From positions 2,312,370 to 2,376,369 of the forward strand of contig CAUEEP010000936.1 in the NCBI GenBank assembly GCA_958450365.1: a stretch of 64,000 bases of DNA. The letters run 5' to 3'. Shown piece after piece: positions 1 to 12,535 of the stretch (position 1 is the first letter of the stretch; each line of letters begins with the position of its first letter). Under the pieces are notes generated by a model, which did no database searches, was not told the DNA's origin, and was given only the letters and a program-made list of their open reading frames with translations. Source of the DNA: Mesorhabditis belari. Lineage: Eukaryota; Nematoda; Chromadorea; Rhabditida; Rhabditidae. A program made the position numbers and the translations under genes.

Positions 1-5
1 TCCTC

Positions 6-710
6 ATGCCCCCGAAACATTCGTTCTCTCGGACCGGATGCCCCTTCACGGCCTACCGGATCGAAACGCTCATCACTCGTTTCGATTCCATCAATCATCT
101 CTATGCTTTCCTTTTCCCTTTTCTTTTTGCAATTCCAGTTCAGGTTTTTCTTCTCGTATTTTTGGTGAAATTTCTTTGCAAATTTTTCAATCCGGCTTTA
201 GATCGTTTCGTTTTTCCCATTTGTTCCCTTTTTGTTTTTGCCTTTCAAATTACTTTCGCTAATTGGTCAATATTCGATGAGTATTCCCTCGATTTCTACA
301 TTTTGCGTACTCAATGGGCTGAGGGATGGGAATACGATTACGGGGAGAAAAGGATCAATTTTTGCTATTCAATTTTAGATAATGCTAACTTTGTTTACTT
401 TTACTATTTGAACAATGGATTTATTGCTTTTTCGATTTTTTATCTAATGATAATCATGATGAGGAATCGTTTTCCAAAATTGCCTTTTATTTTGAGATTT
501 TTCTTTTGGATTCTTTTTTGTTCGATTTCAATTCTTTTCGTATATTTTTATGATTTCATCTTTCAGTTATTTTGCAAATTTTACAATTGGATTGTGTTTT
601 TTGATGTGACTGGCCAATCAAAATATCACTTATATTTGCCATTTCTTACTCTTTCTCCTTTCCTATTCTGGGTATTGGTAAGGAATTTTGAAAAGAAAAA
701 CTCGAAATAA
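6..710 (+). CDS. Multi-pass membrane protein, unidentified
   Basis: A 234-residue open frame runs from the first ATG in the window to TAA. It is rich in Phe, Leu and Ile. About five hydrophobic segments are visible, near residues 33-62, 68-86, 130-150, 158-185 and 208-226, separated by short polar loops and followed by a basic tail ending KKNSK. This looks like an integral membrane protein. I do not recognise the family, though nematode genomes hold many orphan multi-pass proteins of this kind. The start lies at the window edge, so upstream exons may exist and the true N-terminus is unknown. No splice site is needed inside the frame. Codon use and hydrophobic spacing argue that it is real. 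Function is not inferred. Confidence 0.55.
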   Translation: MPPKHSFSRTGCPFTAYRIETLITRFDSINHLYAFLFPFLFAIPVQVFLLVFLVKFLCKFFNPALDRFVFPICSLFVFAFQITFANWSIFDEYSLDFYILRTQWAEGWEYDYGEKRINFCYSILDNANFVYFYYLNNGFIAFSIFYLMIIMMRNRFPKLPFILRFFFWILFCSISILFVYFYDFIFQLFCKFYNWIVFFDVTGQSKYHLYLPFLTLSPFLFWVLVRNFEKKNSK

Positions 711-1888
711 TAGAAACAAATCTCATCGAATAAGCTCCAAACTTTTCAAAAAATACTGTTGGAAAAACACACGTCACACATACTTCAAAAACCCAATGAA
801 CCCCATGAACTCTTCAAAAATTGTTAACCAACACTCACTCCAACAAAAGGCAAAGAGCTAACTTCTTATCAAAAATGCAATTACCAGCAGAAAACTTTAA
901 AACCCCCTGTTCCATCGCTTCTCTCATTTCACATAGTCTCAGTTTGGTTTGAAGATCTGTATCAAAAATTCAAAATTTTCTTTTTGAAAGTTGTATACGA
1001 ATACAAATCACAAATCTGGTCATCTAAAAAGCCTTATTCAAAATTAACGAAAAAAAGCTGCTGATCTTGGCCTTGTTCGTCCCATTGTGAAGCGAAGGGA
1101 CCCGAGTAAAAAATGTTTTACACCATTCGATTGAAAAAAAATTGGCGACCAACATGAAAAACGGTTGGTCATCTAGTTGGCTGAAATGAAATGAAAAATG
1201 GTTAACCTCAACTTTGTAGCGACCCCACCCCTACAATTTCAACAGGCAACTCGTGAAAGATGAAAGGCAATTTTAGAAGCTCCAACAATCCTTTTACACA
1301 TTCTGTTTTCCCAATTAGTTTCAAGTTTCTCCCCGTTTGTTAGTTGTATTGTTTCCATTGTTTCTATTGTTTCCATTGTTTGTATTCGGTTTTTATTGGT
1401 TTAACAGAGAAAAATATAACAAAAGCGTATCAACGTAGAGTTAAAATCGCATCTACTTAGTTTTGATTTGAGCTATCATTCTGGTCATATTCAACTACTT
1501 AACCACTCACATTGAAGCGGAAAAACTCGTTGACGACTTTGCGGAGTAGATTCGAATTTTGGGGTTTTGAAAAAACCTTTATCCTTGATTTTAAGCTTAA
1601 AATATTGTAATTCCAGTTTCTTAGTATTTTTTTTTTTTATTATTATTATTATTCTTAGTCTTATTCTTATTATTCTACTAGTCTTTTCTTAGTTTTAGAG
1701 TTTTCATAGCTTACTAAATTGTTCTTTGTTATTCGTTCAAAAAAGCTTCTGTAGTGTCTCCAATAAATTTTTATTTACCAATCACCAACAACCCAAAAAA
1801 CCAGTTCTTTGTACCAAAGTTTTCATTTATATTAGCAAATAGGTTTAAGATTGGCCCCAAATTAGTGTGTATGCAAACTAAATGCAAA
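711..1888. other. Intergenic, with simple repeats
   Basis: No coding signal seen. It holds a short array of about 11-bp units (TTGTTTCCATTG-like) near 1,350-1,383 and a T-run plus (ATT)n microsatellite near 1,627-1,672. The part next to 1,889 is presumably the 3' UTR of the minus-strand collagen. Confidence 0.5.
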
Positions 1889-3660
1889 TTAGTAAGGATG
1901 TCCGTACTGATTTCGTTGATAACTGTTCGCAGGTCGTTGATAATCGTTGGGCTGATTTCCAGCTTCAGAATTCTGATCTCCGAAATAAGTCTGCTGATAT
2001 GGTCTTGGAATATATTTTGGACGATGATGTTTCTTGTGATGTTTATGCTTGTGATGCTTTCGTTTTGGATAGCCATAAGGATCCTGATAGCCATAGTTTT
2101 GATTTGGAGTATTTTGAGTCGGATTCTGATCACCGAAATAAGTCTGATGATAGGGTCTCGGAATATAAGCAGCTGTTGTGGCCTCAATCGCCTGTGACGT
2201 TTTCTTCCAACTTTCCTCTTCCTCTTTTTGCTTTTTCTTTTCAGCACTTCCTGATGAACTCTCACTTGAATGCTTATGTCCTTTTGGCCTCTCTTTATCA
2301 GCTTTCGCCTTTTTCCAATATTCTTCCTCATCTCTGTGCTTTTTCTCTTCACCACCATCGCTTGACGACGAACTACTTGAAGATTTCTTTGACGAACTTG
2401 ACGATTTCTTTGACGAACTTGACGATTTCTTAGGCCCAGCTTTCTTCCATCCGTCTCCGTGATGCCTATGCTTGTCAGCTTTCCCATCCTCATCGCTAGA
2501 ACTTCCCTCCGAATTTCCCTTCCTCTTTTGCCCCATTTCTTCTTTCCATTCCTGTTGGTACTTTGCCCATTTATCGTTATCGAATCCACCTTCTTCGTAG
2601 ACCCAATGCTCCAATGAACGGGCCTCTGTGTCAGCAACATGAAGGAAACTCCATTTGCAGCCACAACGAAGTCCTCCACCGTCGAGACCCGGTGGCCCTG
2701 GGGCGCCCTTTTCTCCCGGAAAACCTTGGGGCCCGGGTTTTCCCTGTTTACCGTAATCTCCAGCCGATCCCTTCCGGCCGGGCACTCCAACTTCACCGGG
2801 AGGTCCCTTTGGGCCAGGTGGCCCAGGTGACCCATCTGGCCCAGCTGATCCAGGCCAAGAAAACGTTCCACTCTTTCCGGGTTCTCCAGGGGCTCCATCG
2901 ACTCCATTTTCTCCTGGGGATCCAGGCCGTCCGGGTCGACCGGGTTCTCCAGGCTCGGACACTCCAAACACAAATCCGGGTTCCCCAGGCTTTCCATCAT
3001 CACCGGGTGGTCCAGTTGGGCCGGGTGCTCCTGGTAGGCCAGGTAGGCCCGCGGGACATCTACGGCACCATCCCTGAAAAGTGTCGTTTGAAAAAATCCT
3101 CCAGAAATTGATATTATACAATGAAATTGAGTATCATACCTGATCTTCGGAGTCGATTTCACCCGGCGCTCCAGTCACACCAGGCTTTCCATTAGCTCCC
3201 GGCAATCCGGGCTCACCAGCGTATCCAGGCGGTCCCGGTGGCCCAGATGGGCAATTGTTGTTATCAATGGCTTCACATTGGCATTGTCCAGAGGGAACTT
3301 GTCGAACTCGTCTTGGCTTTAGGAACGACTCGGTGTGGATTTTCTGAAATTTTGAACCTAGCTTATTAGAGCTTCTGCTGGCTGAATCTCTTAACAGTAA
3401 GATTTAGCAAGATTTAGCTAAAACCTTACAATTTTAACTCTTTACAAACCTCAAATTCATTCAACGCCAACTTTTCGAAGTGCTCAAACTGATGGCGCTG
3501 TCCTTGGACACTCTGTCGTATTGTCTCTATCTTGAAACTTATATTTTTAAGCTGTTGGAGTAAATCTTACTTGATTGAGCAAAAACGGCACATAGAGAAG
3601 ACAAATCAAGATGGCGAGGCTGGAACCTACGGCAGAGGTCCAGCCCTCATTTCCTAGCAT
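1889..3660 (-). CDS. Cuticle-type collagen with charged C-terminal tail
   Basis: Four exons can be built on the minus strand: 3,571-3,660, 3,450-3,530, 3,140-3,343 and 1,889-3,073, all joined in phase 0, giving 519 residues. Exon 1 encodes an N-terminal hydrophobic anchor ([16 protein letters not shown]), as in nematode cuticle collagens. A basic stretch with PRRVRQ follows, then a Cys cluster ([11 protein letters not shown]) and interrupted Gly-X-Y blocks, with further Cys pairs at GWCRRC and CGC. The triple-helical part ends near residue 255. The remaining roughly 260 residues are unusual: a Trp- and Glu-rich segment, long Ser/Lys runs, Lys/His-rich blocks, and two copies of a Tyr-rich motif ([14 protein letters not shown]). 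The collagen assignment is secure; the role of the tail is unknown. Long antisense frames over this gene are by-products of Gly-Pro codons. Confidence 0.93.
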
Positions 3661-4101
3661 CGTTTAGCTGAAACCAAGAAATTGCTTATTCAAATGAGAA
3701 AATAATACCAATAATATTTGAAAACAAGGAAATCGTTTTTAAATTTAGGAAAGGAATGGAAAGAGTTACTTTAATAGAAATTTGAAAAACCAAAAACGAG
3801 CGGCAATTTGAATTCACTACAATTTTATGCAAAGTACGTAACTTTTTCGAACCCATCTTTTTAAAAAAATATAGCCAGAAAAAGAATAGTATAGTCTTTG
3901 TTACAGTAATCCCGAAATTGGGGTACAAAATTGATCAAGATCGAGACCTGAAATAGATCTGAAAACTAAAGTAATCACAGTTACCCAAACAAAAAAACAT
4001 TCAGATCAAAAATTCAGAAACTGATATTTAAAATCAAACGGAAGTAAAGATTGTAAAATTTAAGTTGAAAAGTTGTTGATGGATGAATGCTCGTGGGGTT
4101 A
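3661..4101. other. 5' flank of the collagen gene
   Basis: AT-rich, with no coding signal that I can support. It presumably carries the collagen promoter, but no specific element was recognised. Confidence 0.4.
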
Positions 4102-4400
4102 TCATATGGTTTTTATCCAGGCGGGATCATTTAACTTCTCAATTTCCTGAACCTTTTTCTTGTTCAAATGGGTGGAACGAAAGAGATCAACACGCGGTGA
4201 ACAAAAACAAAACAATTCGTTGCTTTTTCCCGGACCCGGGATCATGACGGTTTTGAGATCGATTTGGGCGATAAAAAGTTGCTTTCTTTGGTGGATTAGA
4301 TGGGAATAGCTAGTTAGATCCACCAAAACATCGGTGATTAATACAAGAAAAAGTGTGTTCCTTGTACTGTGTGCAAAATCGGTAGGGTTATTTTGATGGT
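4102..4400 (-). CDS. Possible exon of an unidentified protein
   Basis: A minus-strand frame stays open from about 4,400 to a stop at 4,102. It begins with a hydrophobic stretch (LFLVLITDVLVDL), followed by a polar, Cys-containing part (ELFCFCSPRVDLF) and an acidic/basic end (KVQEIEKLNDPAWIKTI). There is no ATG at the open 5' end, so it would have to be an internal or last exon. Base composition looks more coding-like than the flanks. I do not recognise it, and it may be a remnant. Confidence 0.25.
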
Positions 4401-4698
4401 TTGGCAGATTTTCAGGTTTAGATATGAGTGTTTTAGCTAAACTAGTTATTTAAACACTTCGATTTGGAAGCCTTACTGTTAGTTCTGTTTTTAGGTAAAT
4501 GTTTTGTCAGGTCAAACTGCAGACAGTTTTTGTTTCTCGAATCAAATATTAAAGATAATCAAAATAAATACTTTAAAAATTGATTACAGAAGTAAAGATT
4601 TTCAAATTTAAGATGAAAGTTGTGCTGACTTTGATGCTCGAGACTTAAAAATTTGAATGGGAAGTTTTAATTCAAACAACTTTTTACTAACAAGTTGA

Positions 4699-4995
4699 TT
4701 ACAAAGTACAGTTCCAAAGTCTCAAATTGTGCTTGACTCCTCTCTGAAGTTCTCCGACAGTATTCAAAACCGATGAATTAGTGATATCCATCTTGTTCAA
4801 GGGGATCCACAGCTCCTTGGTTTTTTTGGTAATCGGTAACTTTTGTAGTATTTCCAACTTCAAATCGTAACTTTTGTTGGCTGACTGGGTTTTACCCATA
4901 GTTGGAGTACCTTTGGAAAATTCCAGGCTCAGGTCCAAGGTTTCGATAATTTTGAAAACCCCCGTGGTCCATAAGTTCTGCTGGTATCCAAACAA
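4699..4995 (-). CDS. Possible exon of an unidentified protein
   Basis: A 98-residue minus-strand frame with mixed polar and hydrophobic content, no low complexity and a stop at 4,699. It lies upstream, in transcription sense, of the open frame at 4,102-4,400, so the two could belong to one gene, but I could not define convincing splice sites between them. No family recognised. Confidence 0.25.
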   Translation of the reverse strand: MFGYQQNLWTTGVFKIIETLDLSLEFSKGTPTMGKTQSANKSYDLKLEILQKLPITKKTKELWIPLNKMDITNSSVLNTVGELQRGVKHNLRLWNCTL

Positions 4996-7495
4996 TGACT
5001 CCGTGAGTCATTTAAATAAGCTAGCCCTGCGAGTGGATGCATGTGGTTTATCCTTGGTGCTGATAGACTGGCGTGTGTTTGCATGAGGAACCATTTTTCA
5101 CCATTTGTTCACTCCCTTTTGTTATCAGCTTCCTATTTTAGTAGTAAGGCTTTATTGTAAGTGAAATGAGCTTGGCGACGCAAATACAGAAGAAACGCAA
5201 CAAAATGCGTTGAAGGGCAACACAGAAAGAAATGCCAACAAACACTCTCGGAAAAGAATCAGTATGCACAAAGGGGAAATGAAATGGCGGAAAAGGGAAG
5301 GTTACGTTACTTGGGGCATGACTTAGATAAGAGGGGAAGACGGGTTTGAAAGTATTTAACTCTCTTTTGCTTGGTTTTCTTGTCCGTTTTGAAGGAGGGG
5401 AATTGCCCGTTTTGCAGGTTTTGAAGACTAGTACTTTGTAACAGGTACAGTAATACATAGTTCAATGTTCTTATGCACATTAGTTTAAGTTCTTCAAAAA
5501 CCCGTTTGTTATGTACAAGATCTGAGCATTTGCGATTGTTTTTAAGAATAGGAGAAACTAGTCAGCAACTTGTTTTCCTGTCAAAAAGTGGATAAGCACT
5601 CGAAATGCCAAAGCCAAAGACAAAGAACGGAAAGTGTGTTTGAATTTCTGTCAAGTGGGTGTGTCTATTACTTCGGCTCATTGAGCCAATCCCACTTATT
5701 GAACAAATACGTGAAAAGGGCACTAATCAGGTGAGGGGAAAGAGAATTTCATCGCCCACACGTGCCTTCAACAAATGAGTCACAATGACGGTCTGTCTTC
5801 CCCCTTTTCTGATTACTTTTTACTGTATCTGTTGACAAGTTACAGCCGATTTTCGTTGGATTTCGAGATTTCGAGAGGAGTTCATTGAATTTGTGGTCAC
5901 TTTCGAGATTTCGTTTTAGTATTGAATTCTTTTAGGACTTGGAGACATTGATTCTGGTAGATCTTTCAGATTTAATTTTAACACGATGCTTTTTGTTTTA
6001 CGATTGAAAATACATTTGATTACAGCATGATTTCCTGTTGCACTCTGTGCTCAAAAGGGCAAAGGCACCTTTTCTGGTGCACTCAATCCTGTGTTTTTTC
6101 TTTCAGCAACTATTCAATTTCACAAGAAATGAAGAATCAAGTGCAGCAGAAAGTAAACTAAGAGCGAGCTTCTTTTCTCTGGCACATTGAGTTCAAGATA
6201 ATCTAAACAAGCCCTTTCTGATGCACTCAATTCTTCACTTTTCTTGATGCACTAAATTGTTGATGAAAGAAAAGCAAAGGATTCAGTGCTCCAGAAAGTC
6301 TTTGCTTACATTTTGAGTACAAAATGCATTTCAAGGTAAACAATTTCTATGACGTGAACTTTCAGGAGCATTTTTATCATGGAAAAACGTTACGAAATCC
6401 GGACGAATATTTCCGGAAATGGGAGTCTTTTCTGCTTTTTTTCTCTAGTCAGCCATTGGGAATCTTCTCCTTCACTACTGATTATCTGATAAATTGCCTG
6501 CTAGCAGTCAGAGATTTTATGATGGGTTCGGTTGTAAATAGAGGCATTGCACCTTTTCCTTTAGAGTAATCACCTCATTTGAGTGATTTAACTTTTTAAG
6601 ATGTTGATTCACATTTGTTCAAAATATTGATCAACAAAGCCTTGTCAACGCGACTTCAGTTTCGCAGTTTTTGTTCTGAGCCATCGATAAAATCTTCCAA
6701 ATGTCTTGATGTCTTGTCAGATTCAGACTTTATCTACGATAGCAATTTTGGTGCTTATCGATTACACTGGCCGTTTTTCAAATAGAGGACTAGTGGACCT
6801 TTTTGAAGCGTGTGTAATATTTTTTTATTCATAATATAGTTGAAAGCATACTATCTCGATTCAAAACACTTTCTGACCGGGGGATCGTGATCAAGGGAAG
6901 TTGGGGGAGCGAGAGTAGAAAGAGATATGCCGCTCGGGTACCTAAGCCCTTTAGGGCACCTCAAACGCTTGGAATTGCGCGGTTCCGCCATGGCAAAAAA
7001 TAAACAAATAGAAAAGCATTATGAATAAAAAACATCAAGTTTATCACTTTTTTTTGACACCTTTGGATAAAATTTGCATAAAAACGGCCAATGTAACCAA
7101 TAAGTACCGCAAATTTCCTCCAAACTTTACTTACCAATTTGGTTAACACCAGCTTCTGCAGAATTTCTGTTGTTTTAGGAGCTTTTAGGCTATCGTCCTG
7201 GCTTTTTGAAACTATTTTGAATTTTGAACTTGACGATGAATACTTAAATTTCAATTAGTTGACTTATTTGTTATTTTCCTGGGCATGTTTAAGATCTGAA
7301 AATCAAATAAATTGGCAAAAGAAAGTTAGCCCACAAAGCTTTTCGGAAAATGACTCTCAGAATGATCTTATCTAGGCTTTACGAGCCGTGAAGTCCGTAA
7401 TCTTTAGCTTTTCATCATAATAAATTTTTCCATTTTCTTAATTCTCATGTTTTCTTTTGGTTTCGTTACAGAAAGGCTTTAAATTTCATTGTCTA
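4996..7495. other. Intergenic stretch without recognisable genes
   Basis: Both strands were read. Open frames here (for example 5,138-5,458 minus and 6,324-6,569 plus) lack motifs and look like chance. Around 6,030-6,310 short related motifs (GATGCACTCAATTC-like, CAGAAAGT) recur in both orientations, suggesting a worn repeat. Confidence 0.4.
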
Positions 7496-10014
7496 CAAGA
7501 AATCAAGGCAATTCAAAATAATACAATCCCCCTAAGCCGTTGTAAAACAAACGATTGCAAATTCCATTTCATCTCGAAGATCTTGACCGTTTATCGCAAA
7601 ATGAGATCATTTTTTGATTGCCGAAAGTTTATGGAAATGACTCATCTTTCTGACGAGAAATGAAAAATAAGTGATTTCAATATGGATTTTTTCCAAGATC
7701 ATTTTTTCTTTTGTGCCAGGAATTCGATTGATCACTTTTCTTGCAAAAAAGATCACGATCTTAGATATTTTTGTTTTTAACAAATTAGATTGAAAAGATG
7801 ATGAATTTTAACAAGAAAAACGCATAAAGAGTGAAATTCACTTGAGAAATTGCTGAAATTTCTTTTTTAGTTTTGTTAATTTCTTGTTCTCAAAGCTTTG
7901 CATGATCAATGTTCATAATTTTTTAAAAATAACAAGTTTACTACTAGAATTTGTTTTAAATCTTATGAAAATTCAAGTTTTACAAAAAAATTGGAAATTT
8001 TGACTGCGTTTTAATGGCCTTTTGCCTGTTTCCTTGATTGGCACCTTGTTCTTGTTTGAAAACATTTTCCTATTATCTTTCTCAAAAAAGTGAACTCTTT
8101 GTCAAAACAAAATGAGGGAACTTCTCTATACCTGTTCACAAACAGATCCATATTGTTTTCTGTGCAAATTGGTGATCAATTTTTCCCCAAACAATTCTTG
8201 TGCCCGGAATACAAAAATTTGTCGCGTCTATGTATTGGTTTTTTGGAAAACGACTGAAAAACGTTTATTTTTCGATAAGTGCTAATACTCGAAATTTATT
8301 TTAAACGCAAAACCGAAGCCTATCTTTTTAAAGCGGTAATTTCCATACTTTTTTCAGTTCAGTCTTGAATTTGGCTTACAATTAGATTTGATTGAACAAC
8401 TTGATTACTCATTTTATACTTTAAAAAGTATTCACTCAAATTTTGCTTCTTTTAAAGCTAGATTTCCATATTCTTTTCACTTTACTAACTTTTTACCTTG
8501 CTTACACTTTAGTTTACGATCAACTCTTTAGTTATAAATATTATAAGTTTAGTTTTTTGACTTGATAAAAGTATTCAGGCAACAAGCCAGCAGCTAATTG
8601 AAATTTTTGGGAGAATTTCAACACAGTCACTCCATTGACACAAACGGCTATGAGTTTTACAGTATTTTCAGCTTTGCTGAAATACTTTAACCCTTTCCGA
8701 CAAATTTAAAAGTATTCAGTTCATTTAATAAAATTTCCCGATCAAAAATTCACAAATTCCTCAAATTTTCATCGAAAACCCAAAGTCCAGCCAAAATTTA
8801 TGTTCAAAATTTATTGGATTTTCAGTGGATGACTGGCAGGGGAAGGAAAAGTAGGGAGAAAACCCGGTGCATGTTTGGCGCCGCGTTATCAGCAGATTTT
8901 TGGACTCTTTCTCCGGATTTTTCCACCAGAAAATACCGGAAAAATGCTTGAAAAACTGAATTTTTTATAGTTTTTGCGTTTATTTTTATTCTATTACCCC
9001 ATCAATCCATTCTGATTCATCACGTGCCGCGAGGAAAAGGAGATTTTTCACCATTTGATGGCCGATTTTTATTCGGTTGATCGTGGTTTTTACTCCATTT
9101 TGTTATAGGATTCATATTTTTGTTCATTTCCCAAATGTGGTTTTGTTTTTGCCGATTTGGCGCCGATTTTCTCATTCAGAGCCCACGCATGGAACCGGTT
9201 TTGATCACCGAGGTGCAATTGCTTGTCGATAGATTTTTGGGAAAAGTGAGTAATTTTCGGGGATTAAGATGTTGATTGTTGGCAAGCAGATGTTCGGTTT
9301 TAGGAAATCATGTAAGACTTTGAAATCGTTCACCCAAATATGCCGGAAGTTTGACTTTATGAGGCACTTCAAGCTCAAGAATGGAAACGCGCCCTTTCTT
9401 GAGACCTCGTCTCTATGCCAGAAAGGGTGCGTTTTCGTTCTCTGGCATAAAGTACGTTCAGAAAGCCAAAAAGTCGGATTTTCAAAGAGATTTTTACGTT
9501 TTATGAAGCTCAATCTTGCGGTATACGTTTGAAAACAATGATAAATGATGATAATGAGTGGTAAATACAAAAACAAGAGCTAATTGTGTCTGCATTCTCA
9601 TTTCTTGAGAAATGATTAACTATGGTTCAAGCTCAGGCTCTGAGTTACACTACTGGACAATGAAATATCATATTTGAAAAGCGATCGTCACTTTCGCGCT
9701 TCTGTAACTCTTTACCGTATTTCTAAATATTAATATTACCATTGTGTAGCCCTTGAAAAGAGCTTTCAGAAAATGTATAACACTAAGAGTTTTGAACTCA
9801 AAGACAAGGGAGTTACAGATGCGCGAAAGTGGCAATCGTTTTTCAAATATGATATTTCATTGTCCAGTACTGTAAGTATTGAATTTGCTTCGAATCTGAG
9901 TTGGGAAGAATAAAACTTATGAAAATTTTATGTGAATTTCAGAAATGGAAAGACTACATCGCAGCCGTATTCGAGAGTTCAGCCTATGGATGTGCGAGAC
10001 TTGAGCTGTTCGCA
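7496..10014 (+). repeat. Inverted duplication, copy A (DOK 5' region)
   Basis: This block recurs in reverse orientation at 26,643-29,154 with high identity and few indels. It contains about 1.7 kb of upstream DNA, exon 1, intron 1 with its MITE, and the first 72 bp of exon 2 of the DOK-like gene. One boundary lies inside exon 2 (near 10,014) and the other near 7,496 (matching 29,154). The gene continues intact beyond the boundary here but not in the other copy, so this is the parental copy. Confidence 0.85.
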
Positions 10015-12535
10015 TCCGAGGCGAAACTCCGCACCGTTGAGCCAGCAAAAGTGCTTCTCCTAGCAGAATGCGTATCTATTCGGACAGCGTTTGCAGAAAG
10101 TGAGTCATACAGATATACAACGTTCGAAACCAGAGTCTATTGAATCAGTTTTGGAGCAATCATTATTGGAATCCACCAAATTTGCTGTTCGTTTTGCTTA
10201 TTTGCTCAGATTTGTTAAAGGCTCATTTGTCTAAGAAAGTGAGACTCAGAATTTTCTTTTAAAGTTTTCATTTCCAGAAGACATTCGGGTTATTAAAATG
10301 CACATGAAAGACAACGCCTCGTTGACGATCACTTCGAAAGAGTTCAGTCTATTGAGGGACACATTGTCTAAAGCAACCTTCCCGCATAAAGTAAGCTTGA
10401 TGCTTAGAACTTATAGCTTTAACATGCAGAACTTTGAAATTTACAAATTTGTTTAGTATGTGACAATCCACCCCTCGTCCTCTTCCTCCATCGATTCCCC
10501 ATCGACTCCACTATCGTTAGAAGATCTATGTAGGTCTTACAACTATTTTTATTGTTAGTTTGAACTCTTTCTGTCTAGAGCTTTTATATTTGACTCTCTG
10601 GAATCAACTTTTCTTTGTTAAACATTCAAGTTAGTGCCCTTTCAGTTGACAAAATCCCGATCCTTCTCTTACCGACAACGATGAGTCGAACGAAAAGATG
10701 GAGAGATGGGAATTATGATCTCCATTTCTCGGAAAGCTCTTTGAATCTTGAGGCTGGAGGAACGATTATGGATTCTTGGGATTACGGGTCGATCCTGTGG
10801 TGAGCCAAAAAGGTTTCAAAAGTTGCTCCTAGATTGGCCTAAGGTGTTTTCAAAACGGACAAGGACCATTGAAGGATTCAATAATAATTCTGCCTTGCAT
10901 CTTGTTAAAAAACATATTTGAAAATCAGTTTATCAAATTTGTTTACTATTTAAAACCGATATATTTCAGGGTAGCCACTGGAGAGCGATGTCTTGGCTTT
11001 GAAGTGGAAAGTGCCGGGATCATCGAGTGTGCTTGTGCCGCTCCACAACTTGCTGTCGACAACTTCCGAAAATTCGTTAAATTCAGCTCAATCTTCAGAC
11101 CTGTTCAAAAAAGAACGTTGAACACGTATAACAGGTAAACATGATGGAATTTGAATAAAATAAAGATAATCCAGGAACTACACCCCACTTCGCGAAGAGG
11201 CTCCCCTATCGAAGGCGCCGATTGCCGAAGATGAAGAAGAGTGAGATTTTAGTAGAATGATATTAGCACAGTCGCGAAAACGGTATTTTGAGTGTACAGT
11301 CGTTTTAACTGTTTTACGTCATAATTTGGTGAACATTCAAAGATAAAATAAACTATTATAGTCATTCAAAAGCCCTGAATCTCCCTTTGAAAACTAGTGC
11401 AAATTACCAAGAACTTTATGCAAAATAAATAAAAAAGTCCTTAAAAGTGCAAGTTGACACCAAAAACAATTGGCATTAGTAAAATCCTCCGGTGGAGTGG
11501 ATCGTGTGAACTTTCATACTTTACGATTCGGTATACAAGAATTGAAATCGCACTAACTGTTAGCAAATACTGTAAATGTATTTTAACTTCAGGGCATGTA
11601 GATTGCTTCCTCTGGTTTAAGAATACCAAATCTAAAGTCCAAACTTACGCCAGATGAGACCAAAACCGATATTTGACTTTTGGTGATCTGGTTTAGCTTG
11701 AGATTTTGAATCTAGGAACAACCTTGGTAGAATAGGGGCTTGTAATTTTACGGTAGTCCTTAAAATTTTAGATATTCTGAAGTTGCCGACAGTCGGGCCT
11801 CCACCAATCGCACGAAGGACAGCGGGGTTTCGGTGGGCGAAGCAAAGGAGCAAGTGAGAAATTTAAGAATATTCTAAAATTATAGCTGTTCGAATGACTA
11901 ATTGAAGTTTTAATCTAATTTTGCCAAATTTTTAGCCAGCTTCGATTAGTCGAACGATCTCAAGAAGTATGCAAGAACTGGCTGCAAAAGAGAAAATCGA
12001 AGAAAAGAAAACGTTCATGAAATTCTTTAGAAGGTAAAAAACTCAAATACAAATTTATCTTGCAAACCTTACTATTAGATTCTTGTACAATTGTGGCTAA
12101 AACGAAAATTTGCTTTAGAAATTCCGCAAAGCAACGCCCTGACAAGGGCCGAGAAGCATTCGAGCAAAACGCCAGCAATGAATGGCTACAGTAATCATAA
12201 AACCCAAATAAATATCGATTCATTTACTCAGTGTATCCTCAAAGTCAAAAATCACACCCGAACAAGCTCAAGGAACAGTTGGGACAATATTTCGAGCAGA
12301 AATGGAGAATGCAGGGAATAGGAATCGGGTGAGATTTTGGTCACACAAATAAGTTATCGCAGACCTGATATTTAGGTAATTTGCATAGGTGAAGAGTTTT
12401 AAATTCAAATTCTAGACACGCACAAATGGAAAGGACACCCTCGGCTCATCGGCTTTCGACTTTAGCCTTTTGGACCAAGAATTAGCCAAGCAATTCGGTC
12501 ATTTGAATCCAAGTGAAAGATCGAGTGTCGCATAA
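9189..12535 (+). CDS. dok: DOK-type adaptor with PH and IRS-type PTB domains
   Basis: Exons I can place: 9,189-9,245, 9,943-10,099, 10,278-10,390, 10,457-10,533, about 10,620-10,799, 10,980-11,134, 11,175-11,240, 11,793-11,853, 11,936-12,033, 12,119-12,190, 12,232-12,328 and 12,416-12,535 (stop TAA). The first exons give a PH domain of docking-protein type: GKKWKDYIAAVFESS, then YGCARLELFAS and VLLLAECVSIR, matching the W...ARLE.F...LAECVS pattern of DOK proteins. The exons at 10.6-11.1 kb fit an IRS-type PTB (ESSLNLEAGG, WDYGSIL, GERCLGFEVES). The C-terminal part is charged and low in structure, as expected for a phospho-tyrosine scaffold below receptor kinases. Frame continuity into the 10,620 exon is unclear: two frames share the signal, so a frameshift, unseen splice or pseudogenisation is possible. 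The other junctions are consistent. Confidence 0.8.
9650..9873. mobile_element. MITE with ~58-bp terminal inverted repeats in DOK intron 1
   Basis: A 224-bp element begins CTGGACAATGAAATATCA and ends with its inverse, with about 58-bp arms. The flanks contain TA-rich target-like sequence (ACTA / GTACTGTA). The interior is non-coding. The same element is present in the inverted duplicate (about 26,785-27,010), so insertion preceded the duplication. The arms suggest a Tc1/mariner-type MITE; no transposase is present. Confidence 0.75.

Noticed and set aside
1754..3162. Long open frames overlapping the collagen, on both strands
   Set aside because: They are out-of-frame or antisense readings of Gly-Pro-rich codons. 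Only the frame with Gly-X-Y repeats and matching splice sites is real.
9205..9576. 123-codon minus-strand frame, repeated at 27.1-27.3 kb
   Set aside because: It is antisense to DOK exon 1 and intron 1, and recurs only because the block is duplicated.
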